A stretch of 64,000 nucleotides of DNA from Nostoc parmelioides FACHB-3921 (GTDB taxonomy: Bacteria; Cyanobacteriota; Cyanobacteriia; Cyanobacteriales; Nostocaceae), in contig NZ_JACJQL010000003.1 in the NCBI RefSeq assembly GCF_014696625.1, forward strand, positions 184,856 to 248,855, given 5' to 3'. The position numbers and the translations under genes are program-made. The notes under the pieces were generated by a model that was given only the letters and a program-made list of their open reading frames with translations, did no database searches and was not told the origin of the DNA. Of this stretch, positions 43,877-52,143 are shown piece by piece. Within the stretch, counting starts at the first letter, position 1. Every line of letters starts with the position of its first letter.

Positions 43877-44659
43877 TTACAAATGATTAAAGGAACCTAT
43901 AATTAGCGTTAAATCATCGTCAGTACGTTGTGTAATCCGCTCAGAGCTTAGAAACTTGACTAACTGCTCTTTTGCTTCTGCTTGATCTTCGGCGTTTTTT
44001 ACAAAGTCGAATAACGGAAAAAAGAAGGGTTTGTGAGGTTCACTAACAACCATATTTAAAGCCAGCATTTGCAGCCCATCGGTGAGGAGTCCAATGTTGA
44101 CGATGGTTTCGCGCCATAATCGCATCTGTGCCGTTTCTAACGCACCTGGTGACGTTAAAAAAGTTGTCTCGTTAATGTATTCGCCGTTATCTGGGATGGT
44201 TAATGCCAGTAAGTTGCCCAAATGATCCTTCGCTACTGCCATCCCATCACCGATTTGTGCAGCTGCTACCATTTCTGGTGAGGCGATCGCAATAATTAAG
44301 GTAGTCGCTAAATCCTGAGGCTGTTTTTGACAAGCTGCTGCTTCATCTTCCACAGCTTTCTTCGCAGCCAGCAAAGCCTCAGTTAAAAGCGATCGCACAG
44401 TTTCATCATCAGCCAGGGAATCTCTGGTAATATCTCTCAGCGATAAACTCTCAATCGCTGTTTCTACCGCTACCATCGCTCCAACTTTCCCTTGACTTGC
44501 AGAACCCGCCCCATCTGCGGCCGCCGCCACCAAAACATTCCCCGGTAATAATTGCCAGTGGTGAGCATCCTGACACAACTGCTTAGTTTTCATGTGGCTT
44601 GTTCCACAGACAGAAGCGGCGACTACCTGCCAATGAGGATTCTGTTTTGATGTTTTCAT
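43877..44659 (-). CDS. PP2C-type protein phosphatase
   Basis: About 260 residues. AAADGAGSASQGKVGA is the metal-binding DG motif, AQIGDGMAVAKDHLGNL the second, LLTDGLQMLALN the third and RTDDDLTLIIG the closing D motif of PPM/PP2C phosphatases. It should remove phosphate from Ser/Thr of partners such as the kinase downstream or the VWA protein upstream. I begin at ATG 44659 (KTSKQNPHWQVVAAS); an in-frame TTG at 44695 would add 12 residues. Confidence 0.88.
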   Translation of the reverse strand: MKTSKQNPHWQVVAASVCGTSHMKTKQLCQDAHHWQLLPGNVLVAAAADGAGSASQGKVGAMVAVETAIESLSLRDITRDSLADDETVRSLLTEALLAAKKAVEDEAAACQKQPQDLATTLIIAIASPEMVAAAQIGDGMAVAKDHLGNLLALTIPDNGEYINETTFLTSPGALETAQMRLWRETIVNIGLLTDGLQMLALNMVVSEPHKPFFFPLFDFVKNAEDQAEAKEQLVKFLSSERITQRTDDDLTLIIGSFNHL

Positions 44660-44716
44660 ATAGTTTGTTGTGTCAGCTAGCTGTGTAAGTGTCAAGCCGC
44701 AATGGAACTACGCAAT

Positions 44717-44858
44717 GAGGTGTAAGGGTGTAAGGGGTGTAAGGGGTGTAAGGGTGTAAGGGGTGTAAGGGTGTAAGGGTGTAAGGGTGTGAGGATTTTG
44801 ATTACCCCTATACCCTTGTACCCCTGTACCCTTGTACCCCTATACCCCTGCACCCCTC
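44717..44858. repeat. Quasi-palindromic GTGTAAGG / CCTTGTACC heptamer array
   Basis: About ten GGTGTAAG-type units (44717-44790) are followed, after an 18-base spacer, by the diverged complement (TACCCCT and CCCTTGT units, 44809-44858). The stretch could form a large cruciform or RNA hairpin between the PP2C and VWA genes. Confidence 0.8.
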
Positions 44859-44897
44859 CCCATACTCTCGATTCTTCGTCTTCATGCGTAACTCCTA

Positions 44898-45572
44898 TTA
44901 GATAGATCCCCAGCCAATCGGCGGTAGCGCTACCTGCTCGTCAATTTGCGAATGAGAAACTGCCGACATACTAGCCGATAGCCAAACAAACATTTCAATA
45001 AAGTTCAGTCCTTTCAGTTTCAGTGGCGTTCTGACAGCTATTTGATTCAGCCTTGTCATGTTCGCATTTTCCACACCTACGCTGAAAAATGCCACACGTT
45101 TATTAACTTCATCACCTTGTAAACGCAACGCTGCTTGTTCTACTAAATGATCTAGTTCACCTTGTGGTTCACCATCAGTAATCATAAACACCCAAGGACG
45201 ATAGTAAGCAACACCGTTGGCACGATACAAAGATTTGCGCTCTTGTACCATATCCAACGCTTTGTGAATACCAGCACCCATACTGGTTAATCCTTGCGCT
45301 GTCAGAATTGGTGGGTTAAATTGATCGGCAGTTACAAAGTCTTGTATTACATTGATATGACTATCAAAAGTAACGATCGCAATTTCTACCCGTCTAGCTG
45401 CTATGGAATTTTTCATCAGCTCATCTTTCAAACTGAGCAAGCCCTGATTTAGAGCTTCTATAGCAGCGCCTTGCATCGAGCCAGATGTATCGAGCAACAA
45501 CACGCAAGGACAGCGCGGTTCTGGGTTCTCAGCAAACTCTACTACTTCATCTAGGGTCAAAGTATCATTCAT
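44898..45572 (-). CDS. von Willebrand A domain protein, TerY-like
   Basis: About 224 residues. CVLLLDTSGSMQGAAIEAL is the MIDAS DxSxS motif, with LTSMGAGIHKAL giving the second metal ligand and FMITDGEPQG the third. It is a single-domain cytoplasmic VWA protein like TerY. ATG 45572 is preferred over TTG 45599. It is the first gene of a minus-strand set with the PP2C and kinase genes, fitting the TerY-P triad arrangement described for tellurite-resistance-related systems. Confidence 0.88.
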   Translation of the reverse strand: MNDTLTLDEVVEFAENPEPRCPCVLLLDTSGSMQGAAIEALNQGLLSLKDELMKNSIAARRVEIAIVTFDSHINVIQDFVTADQFNPPILTAQGLTSMGAGIHKALDMVQERKSLYRANGVAYYRPWVFMITDGEPQGELDHLVEQAALRLQGDEVNKRVAFFSVGVENANMTRLNQIAVRTPLKLKGLNFIEMFVWLSASMSAVSHSQIDEQVALPPIGWGSI

Positions 45573-45599
45573 AACGTTTTGTGTTATGTTATAGTCCAA

Positions 45600-46176
45600 A
45601 GCTCTATTTTCCTTTTTTCAAAGTATATAGTTTCCACAGCCGAAGCCGACAAGACCACAGGTAGATGTTTGGCGGTAGCTGGTTTAATCTTCATTAATAA
45701 AGATCCTTCTCACCGAAAGCTCTACAGATTTAAGGAAATCTTAATCAAAATGTAGAGTCAAAAATAAATCATCGGTTTTCGTTCGAGACATTAATCCATC
45801 TATCAAAATTTATATAGAGCAACCACAGAATATAATAAATAGTTTGATTTTGCCTACATAAATTTTTAAAGATTTTGTGTGGAATTTTTATTTTTCTATA
45901 TAGAAAATAAATTACTAATTACATTAATCACCATGAATAAAATACCTAATGTAACCAAGGGAACTTGAATGCAAAAATTGTTAAAAAAATCAGGCTTCAG
46001 TACATAGTTTGCAAGTTGACATCATCGTGAGTGCCTGAAGTTTCTAGTTAGTAAAAGATTTGTCTGTCTTCACTCTATAAGAACCTAAAAAAATATCTAA
46101 ATATCATGAATATCTCATAGTAAAAGTTCCAAATCCGGACATAAATCCTGTATCTTTTGAAAAAGTAATTAACAAT
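45600..46176. other. Divergent intergenic region, VWA and PatA-like genes
   Basis: 577 bp without a gene. A bulged hairpin lies at 45720-45757 (CTCTACA pairs with TGTAGAG, GATTTAAG with CTTAATC). TCCGGA at 46134 is too close to the ATG for a DIF+ promoter. Nothing else was seen. Confidence 0.45.
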
Positions 46177-47550
46177 ATGAACCATCACGGCACATTTACA
46201 GCACTAAGTCCTCAGGGTTTGTTAAGACATTTATCTAGTTGTTTTGACACCACTTGTTTACAAGCTTTTAGCAACTCAGTCATTTGGTCAATTTACTTAG
46301 AAGATGGAACAATCAGCTATGCAACTCATTCTATAGAACCATTCGATAGATTAGAACGCCATTTGCGCCGCCTCAGTCAACAATTTCCTCAAGTGACAAA
46401 TGAAATTCGGGTGCAGTTACGCTTGCTGTTTGAAACCGAAGTGCAAAATGCCGGCGATACTGTTCAGCCCCCTGATTACCAAGCTGTTAATTGGCTTGTC
46501 GAGCAAGAGTATTTAGATACTGCACAAGCCACCATGCTGATTCAAGAATTAGTTAAGGATGTAATTGAATCATTTCTGTTAATTAAAAATGGCACTTATG
46601 AATTAAGTAATTCACAGGTGAAATTACCCGGAATTTGCCGACTTGATGCAGCTAAGGTAATGGAACGTTGTCAAATTAGACTACAAAATTGGCAATCTTA
46701 CTTACCAAAAATCACATCACCCTATCAACGTCCCTATCTGTTGATTAACGGTAAAAATTCTCCAGAACTCCAGCCAAAATTAACTTACTGGATGAAGGGT
46801 TTCAGCCTGCGTCATCTGGCTATAATTATGAATCAAGATGAAATCCAGTTAGCTCAAAATTTATATCCTTACATCCTCACCGGAGAGATTATATTACATG
46901 AACCAGATCCACCATTTGACCAATTACCCAAAATTCTAGCAGAATCAACATTAACTCCTAAATACACAACTGCATTACTGAGTAGAAAATTAGTAGATAC
47001 AGTCGTAGAACTCAGTAGTAATGCTACACCAATCACCCCAATTCTTACAGTAGATAATTTAGCTCCTGTGGTGCGATTACCACAAACCTATACTCCTGCC
47101 AAAGCAAGCCATCAGGAACTAACATTATCAAATACCACAAATTCTATTCCGGAAAGAGTAACGCCTGCTACCGGAACTATTCGACAAGTTTATAAAATCG
47201 TTTCTGTAGATGATAGCCCGACAATTCTTAAAGAAATTAGCTATTTCTTAGAAAGTGAAAATTTCACGGTCATTGCTATCAATGATCCACTCAAGGCCGC
47301 TATGTCCATTATCAGACACAAACCAGACTTGATTTTATTGGATCTGAATATGGCTGGTATTGACGGCTATGAATTGTGTAAGATTATCCGCAATAATTCT
47401 ATGTTTAAAAATACGCCAATTATATTCGTGACAAGTTATAAGGGATTAGTTGATAAAGTCAGAGCCAGATTAGCTGGTGCATCTGGATATCTCACTAAAC
47501 CTTTCACCCGTGCAGAATTATTAAAGATCGTGTTTATGCACTTAGCTTAA
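46177..47550 (+). CDS. PatA-like response regulator (PATAN + receiver)
   Basis: 457 residues. The N-terminal part (residues about 1-150, GTFTALSPQGLLRHLSSCF) resembles the PATAN domain of cyanobacterial PatA proteins; a linker follows; the C-terminal 125 residues are a full receiver domain (SVDDSPTILKEISYF, phosphorylated Asp in LILLDLNMAGIDGYEL, FVTSYKG, and GYLTKPFTRAEL). No DNA-binding domain is present. PatA itself affects heterocyst spacing; this is a paralogue of unknown role, though its site between the hetCP and HEP loci is suggestive (inference). Confidence 0.88.
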   Translation: MNHHGTFTALSPQGLLRHLSSCFDTTCLQAFSNSVIWSIYLEDGTISYATHSIEPFDRLERHLRRLSQQFPQVTNEIRVQLRLLFETEVQNAGDTVQPPDYQAVNWLVEQEYLDTAQATMLIQELVKDVIESFLLIKNGTYELSNSQVKLPGICRLDAAKVMERCQIRLQNWQSYLPKITSPYQRPYLLINGKNSPELQPKLTYWMKGFSLRHLAIIMNQDEIQLAQNLYPYILTGEIILHEPDPPFDQLPKILAESTLTPKYTTALLSRKLVDTVVELSSNATPITPILTVDNLAPVVRLPQTYTPAKASHQELTLSNTTNSIPERVTPATGTIRQVYKIVSVDDSPTILKEISYFLESENFTVIAINDPLKAAMSIIRHKPDLILLDLNMAGIDGYELCKIIRNNSMFKNTPIIFVTSYKGLVDKVRARLAGASGYLTKPFTRAELLKIVFMHLA

Positions 47551-47590
47551 TTAGTTCATATATAGAAGTTAAGTAGATAGAAATTAATTT

Positions 47591-48229
47591 CTATCTGTTG
47601 ACAAAAATGAAAGAGTTGACGATTTGTTGGTAAGCTCTGCGATAGACTGCATCATCATTAGTACTATTTTTCGATAATGATACAACTATAATCCGAGCGT
47701 CTTTAGGGTTGATAAAGACAACACTTTCGTTTTCATACAAGCCACTGGACTGAAATTTAATCCCAGTTTTACCCGCAATTCTGGCAATTTTGAAATCGCG
47801 GCTCATGGTAAATTGATTGCTCTGCTTAACCCATTGCTGCAAAGGTAATTTTTTTGGGTTGTTGTAAACTCTAATGCTGACATTAGCAGGGTATTCGGTA
47901 CCGCCTTCATAGGCTCCGGCGCGAATTTTCTGAGCGTGCTGTTTAGTCCAAACATCAATAGTAGCGAATGGAGCATCAATACCATTTGAAGGTGTAGAGA
48001 TATCATTATCTATGACAAAATCTTTGGAGGAATAGGTAAACCGAAACAGAAAGCGATCGCTCCGATACACTCCTTGGCTTTGTGAGACAATTGTCGGTGT
48101 AGATACTTCTAATTTCGCCGCTTCTTCCAAGGTTACAGAAGAAGCAAGTCCAGGTTTGTCAGATATTCCTCCTACTATGATCAAACCCATCATGATGGAA
48201 TTTAATACTGGTTTATACACTACTTTCAT
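47591..48229 (-). CDS. Predicted exported protein of unknown function
   Basis: 212 residues. The N terminus has a signal-like hydrophobic stretch (SIMMGLIIVGGISDKPGLA). The mature part (YRSDRFLFRFTYSSKDFVI, SVRVYNNPKK-like segment, and GIKFQSSGLYENESVVFIN) looks like a beta-rich fold of the type annotated as PsbP-like or DUF in cyanobacteria, but I do not recognise it with confidence. It is convergent with the PatA-like gene. Confidence 0.65.
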   Translation of the reverse strand: MKVVYKPVLNSIMMGLIIVGGISDKPGLASSVTLEEAAKLEVSTPTIVSQSQGVYRSDRFLFRFTYSSKDFVIDNDISTPSNGIDAPFATIDVWTKQHAQKIRAGAYEGGTEYPANVSIRVYNNPKKLPLQQWVKQSNQFTMSRDFKIARIAGKTGIKFQSSGLYENESVVFINPKDARIIVVSLSKNSTNDDAVYRRAYQQIVNSFIFVNR

Positions 48230-48728
48230 TTTTGTGAACTCATGTGTTGAGTTTTGGTTACATTGATAGATTCAATCCCCAAAAGAATATTTCCGCTAAA
48301 TAAACAACTTGAGTAGAGCGCACACAACTATTGAACCGGCAGGAGAGACCCAGAGGGTAGCAGTTATCTGTGGTGTTTACAGGGTAAGTTCTTACCTATC
48401 TTATTGTTTATGCAATTTATTCATAACTTCAATGCTTTTTATACAAAAAGTATTTTAAAGCACGCCCAATCACTGCCATGATGAATTAGTTCATAGTGTT
48501 GTTGTTTGTTGTAATAGGCGGATCTTCCTTGAGAATCCGCCTACTTTATCTGGACGTTTCTTCACTATACTGAGGTGTCCTAGTATAGTCGTACAGAAGC
48601 GATCGCTAATTACTTTGTCAATAAAACTGTCGATGCAATCTCCTATTTTGGGTAGAGGAATGACGAGTGGTACTGTCTTTAACATTTGAAGCAGTTGAAC
48701 CACTACTAAAAATTGAGAAGAGATATCC
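48230..48728. other. Intergenic region upstream of the baeRF-like gene
   Basis: About 500 bp. A reading frame on the minus strand (48491-48730) has no homology signal I recognise. I see no RNA gene or strong motif. Confidence 0.45.
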
Positions 48729-49823
48729 ATGATTACTCATCAGGATCTCAAGCAGTTGCAGTCTTTGACTAAGGTTCCAGCACTTTCTATCCTATTGCCG
48801 ACTCATCGGACATCACCCGATAACAAACAAGATCCCATTCTGGTGAAAAATCTGGTAAGTGAGGCAACAAGGCGGCTTGACAAAGAATTTACTAGCCGCC
48901 AGTTAGAACCATTGTTAAAGCAGCTTGAAACTCTGGTGAGCGAGATTGACTACCCCCACACCCTAGATGGGTTGGCACTATACGTCAGCCATGACTTTGC
49001 CAAGCTTTATTACCTGCCTTTTCCTGTACCTGCAAGGGTTGTGATTGATCAAACCTTTGCAACACGAGATTTGGTCTATGGAAGGCATCGGGAGCATCGT
49101 TATTGGGTTTTGCTGTTGAGTCAGGCATCCACCCGCTTGTTCGCTGGGACAGGAGAAACCCTTGAGGAGGTTAACGATGAAAACTTCCCCATGCAAATGA
49201 CAGGCCCTGGAGCCACCACCCCGCTTCCCTATGAGACTGATTCTAGCTATCGAGACGATAGGTATCGCAGATTTTTTCAGCAGGTAAACAGTGCATTGAC
49301 GCTCTATGAGAATGACTCACTACCGTTGATTGTGGGAGGGGTTGAGCGGCAAATATCTTTCTTCCAAGAAGTTTCTCAAAATACTCAAGCAATGTCTACG
49401 AGGGGCTACGCCTACGCTGGAACGTTGAGAGGCAATTTTGATAGAGCGACTATTCACGAATTGACTCCTCAGGTGTGGTCAATTATGCAGTCCGTTCAGG
49501 AGGCGCAACAAGCTGAGGCACTTCAGGCATTAGACGACGCAATGGGTACTCAAAGCGTCGTTTCTACAATTGGGGAAGTGTGGCGATTAGCACAAGAAGG
49601 TCGGGGGAAATTGCTTTTAGTTGAAAAGAACTACCATGTACCAGCGATATTAACTGAAGATGGCAGGTTTGAGTTAGTGGATCAACCGGGCGGGACAGAT
49701 GTGATGGATGATGCTGTCGATGAAATTATCGAAGTTGTCTTGGCTAAGGGGGGAAAGGTTGCCATTGTGGATGATGAAGTACTATCCATTCATCAGCGAA
49801 TTGCTTTGATTTTTCGGTATTAA
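48729..49823 (+). CDS. baeRF-type (archaeo-eukaryotic release factor-like) protein
   Basis: 364 residues. The start ITHQDLKQLQSLTKVPALSILLPTHRTSPD and the middle YGRHREHRYWVLLLSQASTRLFAG resemble the bacterial archaeo-eukaryotic release factor family (baeRF). The C-terminal region GKLLLVEKNYHVPAIL is eL30-like, as in eRF1 domain 3. Its role is unproven; relatives are linked to ribosome stress in other bacteria. It is followed by an HdeD-like gene on the same strand. Confidence 0.8.
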   Translation: MITHQDLKQLQSLTKVPALSILLPTHRTSPDNKQDPILVKNLVSEATRRLDKEFTSRQLEPLLKQLETLVSEIDYPHTLDGLALYVSHDFAKLYYLPFPVPARVVIDQTFATRDLVYGRHREHRYWVLLLSQASTRLFAGTGETLEEVNDENFPMQMTGPGATTPLPYETDSSYRDDRYRRFFQQVNSALTLYENDSLPLIVGGVERQISFFQEVSQNTQAMSTRGYAYAGTLRGNFDRATIHELTPQVWSIMQSVQEAQQAEALQALDDAMGTQSVVSTIGEVWRLAQEGRGKLLLVEKNYHVPAILTEDGRFELVDQPGGTDVMDDAVDEIIEVVLAKGGKVAIVDDEVLSIHQRIALIFRY

Positions 49824-49932
49824 TGTCAAATTTCTACAGTTAGACTCAACCTCCCGCGTTTCCTAGCTTGAGGCTGGCTGTTTCAATCTCAGTTACAAGC
49901 TAAATACGTTGTGAAAAAACGAGGTGAGTCTT

Positions 49933-50490
49933 ATGACTAGTGATTTTCAATCTGAAGTAGATATCCAAAAATCGACTGGATGGGTAATTGCTCTAAGCCT
50001 TGGTCTGATTATTCTAGGTGTTCTAGCGATTCTAATGCCTGGTATAGCGTCGGCATTTTTTACATCCCTCATTGGTTGGATTACCCTGATTAGTGGCGTT
50101 GTGATGATTGTTGAGTCGTTTCCATCAAAACCAGTAAGGGGGTTTTGGCTGAATTTGATTGTGGGTATTTTTTACGCTATTGCAGGTATTTACATTCTGT
50201 TGAATCTGAAATCCGCGCTACTAGCGTTGACCTTCGCTTTTGGTATTCTATTTGTTGTTGAGGGTATTTTTACCATCATTATGGCGTTTACCCACCGAGC
50301 CGGACACAGGATGTCTTGGCTGGTGGCGTTAAACGGAGTCGTTACTCTAATTTTGGGTATCATGGTGCTGAATCGCTGGCCCTTCAGTGCTATCTGGCTG
50401 ATAGGTCTATACGTCGGTATTAGCCTGCTCATGAGCGGCATCTCTTTGTTAGCCTCTGCCCTGACTGCTCGGCGGACACTTGCTAGTTAG
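49933..50490 (+). CDS. HdeD-like membrane protein (DUF308)
   Basis: About 185 residues with six membrane helices in three similar pairs (LSLGLIILGVLAILMPG, GWITLISGVVMIVESF, NLIVGIFYAIAGIYILL, ALTFAFGILFVVEGIFTI, and two more), as in the HdeD/DUF308 family associated with acid or general stress. ATG 49933 is chosen because GAGGTGAG sits four to five bases ahead; the GTG at 49924 lies inside this ribosome site. It is convergent with hetP, 23 bp away. Confidence 0.82.
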   Translation: MTSDFQSEVDIQKSTGWVIALSLGLIILGVLAILMPGIASAFFTSLIGWITLISGVVMIVESFPSKPVRGFWLNLIVGIFYAIAGIYILLNLKSALLALTFAFGILFVVEGIFTIIMAFTHRAGHRMSWLVALNGVVTLILGIMVLNRWPFSAIWLIGLYVGISLLMSGISLLASALTARRTLAS

Positions 50491-50513
50491 TCGTGGCTTG
50501 GGGGAGATTTTCT

Positions 50514-50993
50514 TCAATTATGAATAAAATCTAGGTCAGATAGTTTGAAGGTAATGTCTTGATTAGATATTGCTTGTGGTTCCAAGTACATATCTTGAAA
50601 CTCATGAACTTGTTCTGTTAACCACTGATCTAAATTACCGCCATGAATTTCTGTGGTTTGCTTGCCTACTACTTCCAGATAGGCTAAGTCTTTAATCTTA
50701 CTTAAGCAACTGGACGGCATATTAGTATTAGACCTAGAAACAGCAGCTACTTGAGTGTTTTTGAGATTATCGTGTTGCTGTTGTTGTACTTTGCTGGCTT
50801 CGGAGTTTTCTTTGAGTAAGCGGTTATATGTGCGGTAGGGAATGTAGTGCATAGGATTATACCCAGCAAAGCGCAGCATGAGGACACAAGCCCAAGAGTA
50901 TTTACCAGCCAGAATTGCTTCAACCACTTTGTCAAATTGTTGAGGATTGATAGCTTTGTTGTAGTTGGTTATGCCTGTAGTATTTTGGTTCAT
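50514..50993 (-). CDS. hetP: HetP, heterocyst commitment protein
   Basis: 159 residues. The family core FDKVVEAILAGKYSWACVLM continues with LRFAGYNPMHYIPYRTYNRL, the conserved HetP block; the C-terminal half (from about residue 75) is variable. HetP promotes commitment to heterocyst fate in Anabaena PCC 7120 downstream of HetR. It lies downstream of hetC on the same strand with an 1150-bp gap, the arrangement known from PCC 7120. No DNA-binding or catalytic motif is visible. A HetR-type palindrome lies 577 bp upstream of the ATG. Confidence 0.93.
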   Translation of the reverse strand: MNQNTTGITNYNKAINPQQFDKVVEAILAGKYSWACVLMLRFAGYNPMHYIPYRTYNRLLKENSEASKVQQQQHDNLKNTQVAAVSRSNTNMPSSCLSKIKDLAYLEVVGKQTTEIHGGNLDQWLTEQVHEFQDMYLEPQAISNQDITFKLSDLDFIHN

Positions 50994-51569
50994 GGTTGTT
51001 GTTGTTTTGGATGAAAGTATCTCAGCGATTGCGTGAACTAATAAACCTTAGTAGTTATGTTGAATTATGAACTTGGTAATTATTACGAGGGCATTTTGAT
51101 ACTTGTAAATATCTTTGCTGGGTTATTAGATAATAAAGCGACATCATTACTATTAAGTAATGGGATTTTCAAAGCTAAATTTTTATCAGTATAATCACGT
51201 TTTAGCTTCATCTCTTAACTGCCCCTTATCGTTTGCTTTGATGACAGGTAAATGTCTATTCATACCCTTATTTACATAAGAATTACTGTTATTCGCTCAG
51301 CAAATCTTGTAATTTTTATCCCTGATTATTTTATGAAATTTTTACTTACTTAAGTATAGGTGAAGCACTAGAGTTATTGTATATCTTTTAATTTTAAACA
51401 TCATCGTTGCTTCTCCATACTCTATTCAGAGTCATATTAGTATTTATACTATCTTTTTTCATGAATGTCACCCGTAATCAGAATTTTATTACTCAATTTT
51501 ACTGAATATTTTTAATGTTGAGTTATACGCTATATTGATGGGGTTTTTGAGCATTTTTTACTAGGTAAT

Positions 51570-51586
51570 GAGGGGTTAGACCCCTC
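51570..51586 (-). promoter_or_regulatory. HetR-type binding palindrome upstream of hetP
   Basis: On the minus strand it reads GAGGGGTCTAACCCCTC, a 17-bp inverted repeat that matches, from memory, the HetR target found upstream of hetP in PCC 7120. It lies 577 bp ahead of the hetP ATG. Confidence 0.88.
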
Positions 51587-51795
51587 GCCTACTGTGCTTT
51601 TGAAACTTTAAACCTACTAAGAGAATTTACCACTAAATAGGTTGATAAGCAATTATTTAACGTGAAAAATTAGCTAATACAATCTCAGTAAAATTTTCAC
51701 ATTGATATATAAATGCTAATGGTTGCTTACCAATGGTATACAGATATAAATTTGCACTAGATTTATGATGCAGATAGTATTGTTGCAACTATACA

Positions 51796-51801
51796 TCCGG
51801 A
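51796..51801 (-). promoter_or_regulatory. TCCGGA box, possible DIF+ -35 motif of hetP
   Basis: TCCGGA is reported near -35 of HetR-dependent early promoters. Fifteen to eighteen bases downstream on the minus strand comes AATACTAT, a fair -10 candidate. This would start the hetP transcript about 770 bp ahead of the ATG. Confidence 0.45.
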
Positions 51802-52143
51802 AAATTTTCTATAAAAGTGTCAAGGTTTTTTTACAAAACTAGTAAACTGTTACCAGAACTTTTATCAATTTTGCGATTTTATGCTGTGGCGCTAAAAGCT
51901 AGTATGCTTTATGTGAGTCGTATCGATTTGAAAAAAGAATAGGACAGATATCTTGATATGTGCTTACAAATGTAAGAACCTGTAGCAAGGGAGGCAGTAA
52001 GAGAAGTTGTCAGGAGGAGCAAGTGGCGTTGGTTTCTCTCTCTGATGAGACGCTTACGCGAACCGGGCGAACTTCCCTACGGGACGCTACGCGAACGGGG
52101 AGGTAAGGGGAGAATAAAACTATTGACAACTGACAAATGACGA

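Larger units (their letters stand above)
50994..52143. promoter_or_regulatory. hetP upstream region
   Basis: 1150 bp with no gene, containing the HetR-type palindrome (51570-51586) and a TCCGGA box (51796-51801). Near hetC, 52046-52098 carries a dispersed repeat built from GACGCTACGCGAAC units, followed by a GACAACT heptamer repeat. The long leader implies distal transcription start sites for hetP. Confidence 0.75.

Noticed and set aside
44717..44858. Repeat array considered as a CRISPR
   Set aside because: Units are about seven bases with no spacers and no cas genes; it is a heptamer tandem repeat.
46134..46139. TCCGGA before the PatA-like gene considered as a DIF+ promoter
   Set aside because: It lies under 40 bases from the ATG, leaving no room for a -10 box and leader.
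48491..48730. 79-codon frame on the minus strand
   Set aside because: No ribosome site, no recognisable domain, and it overlaps the start of the baeRF-like gene; likely chance.
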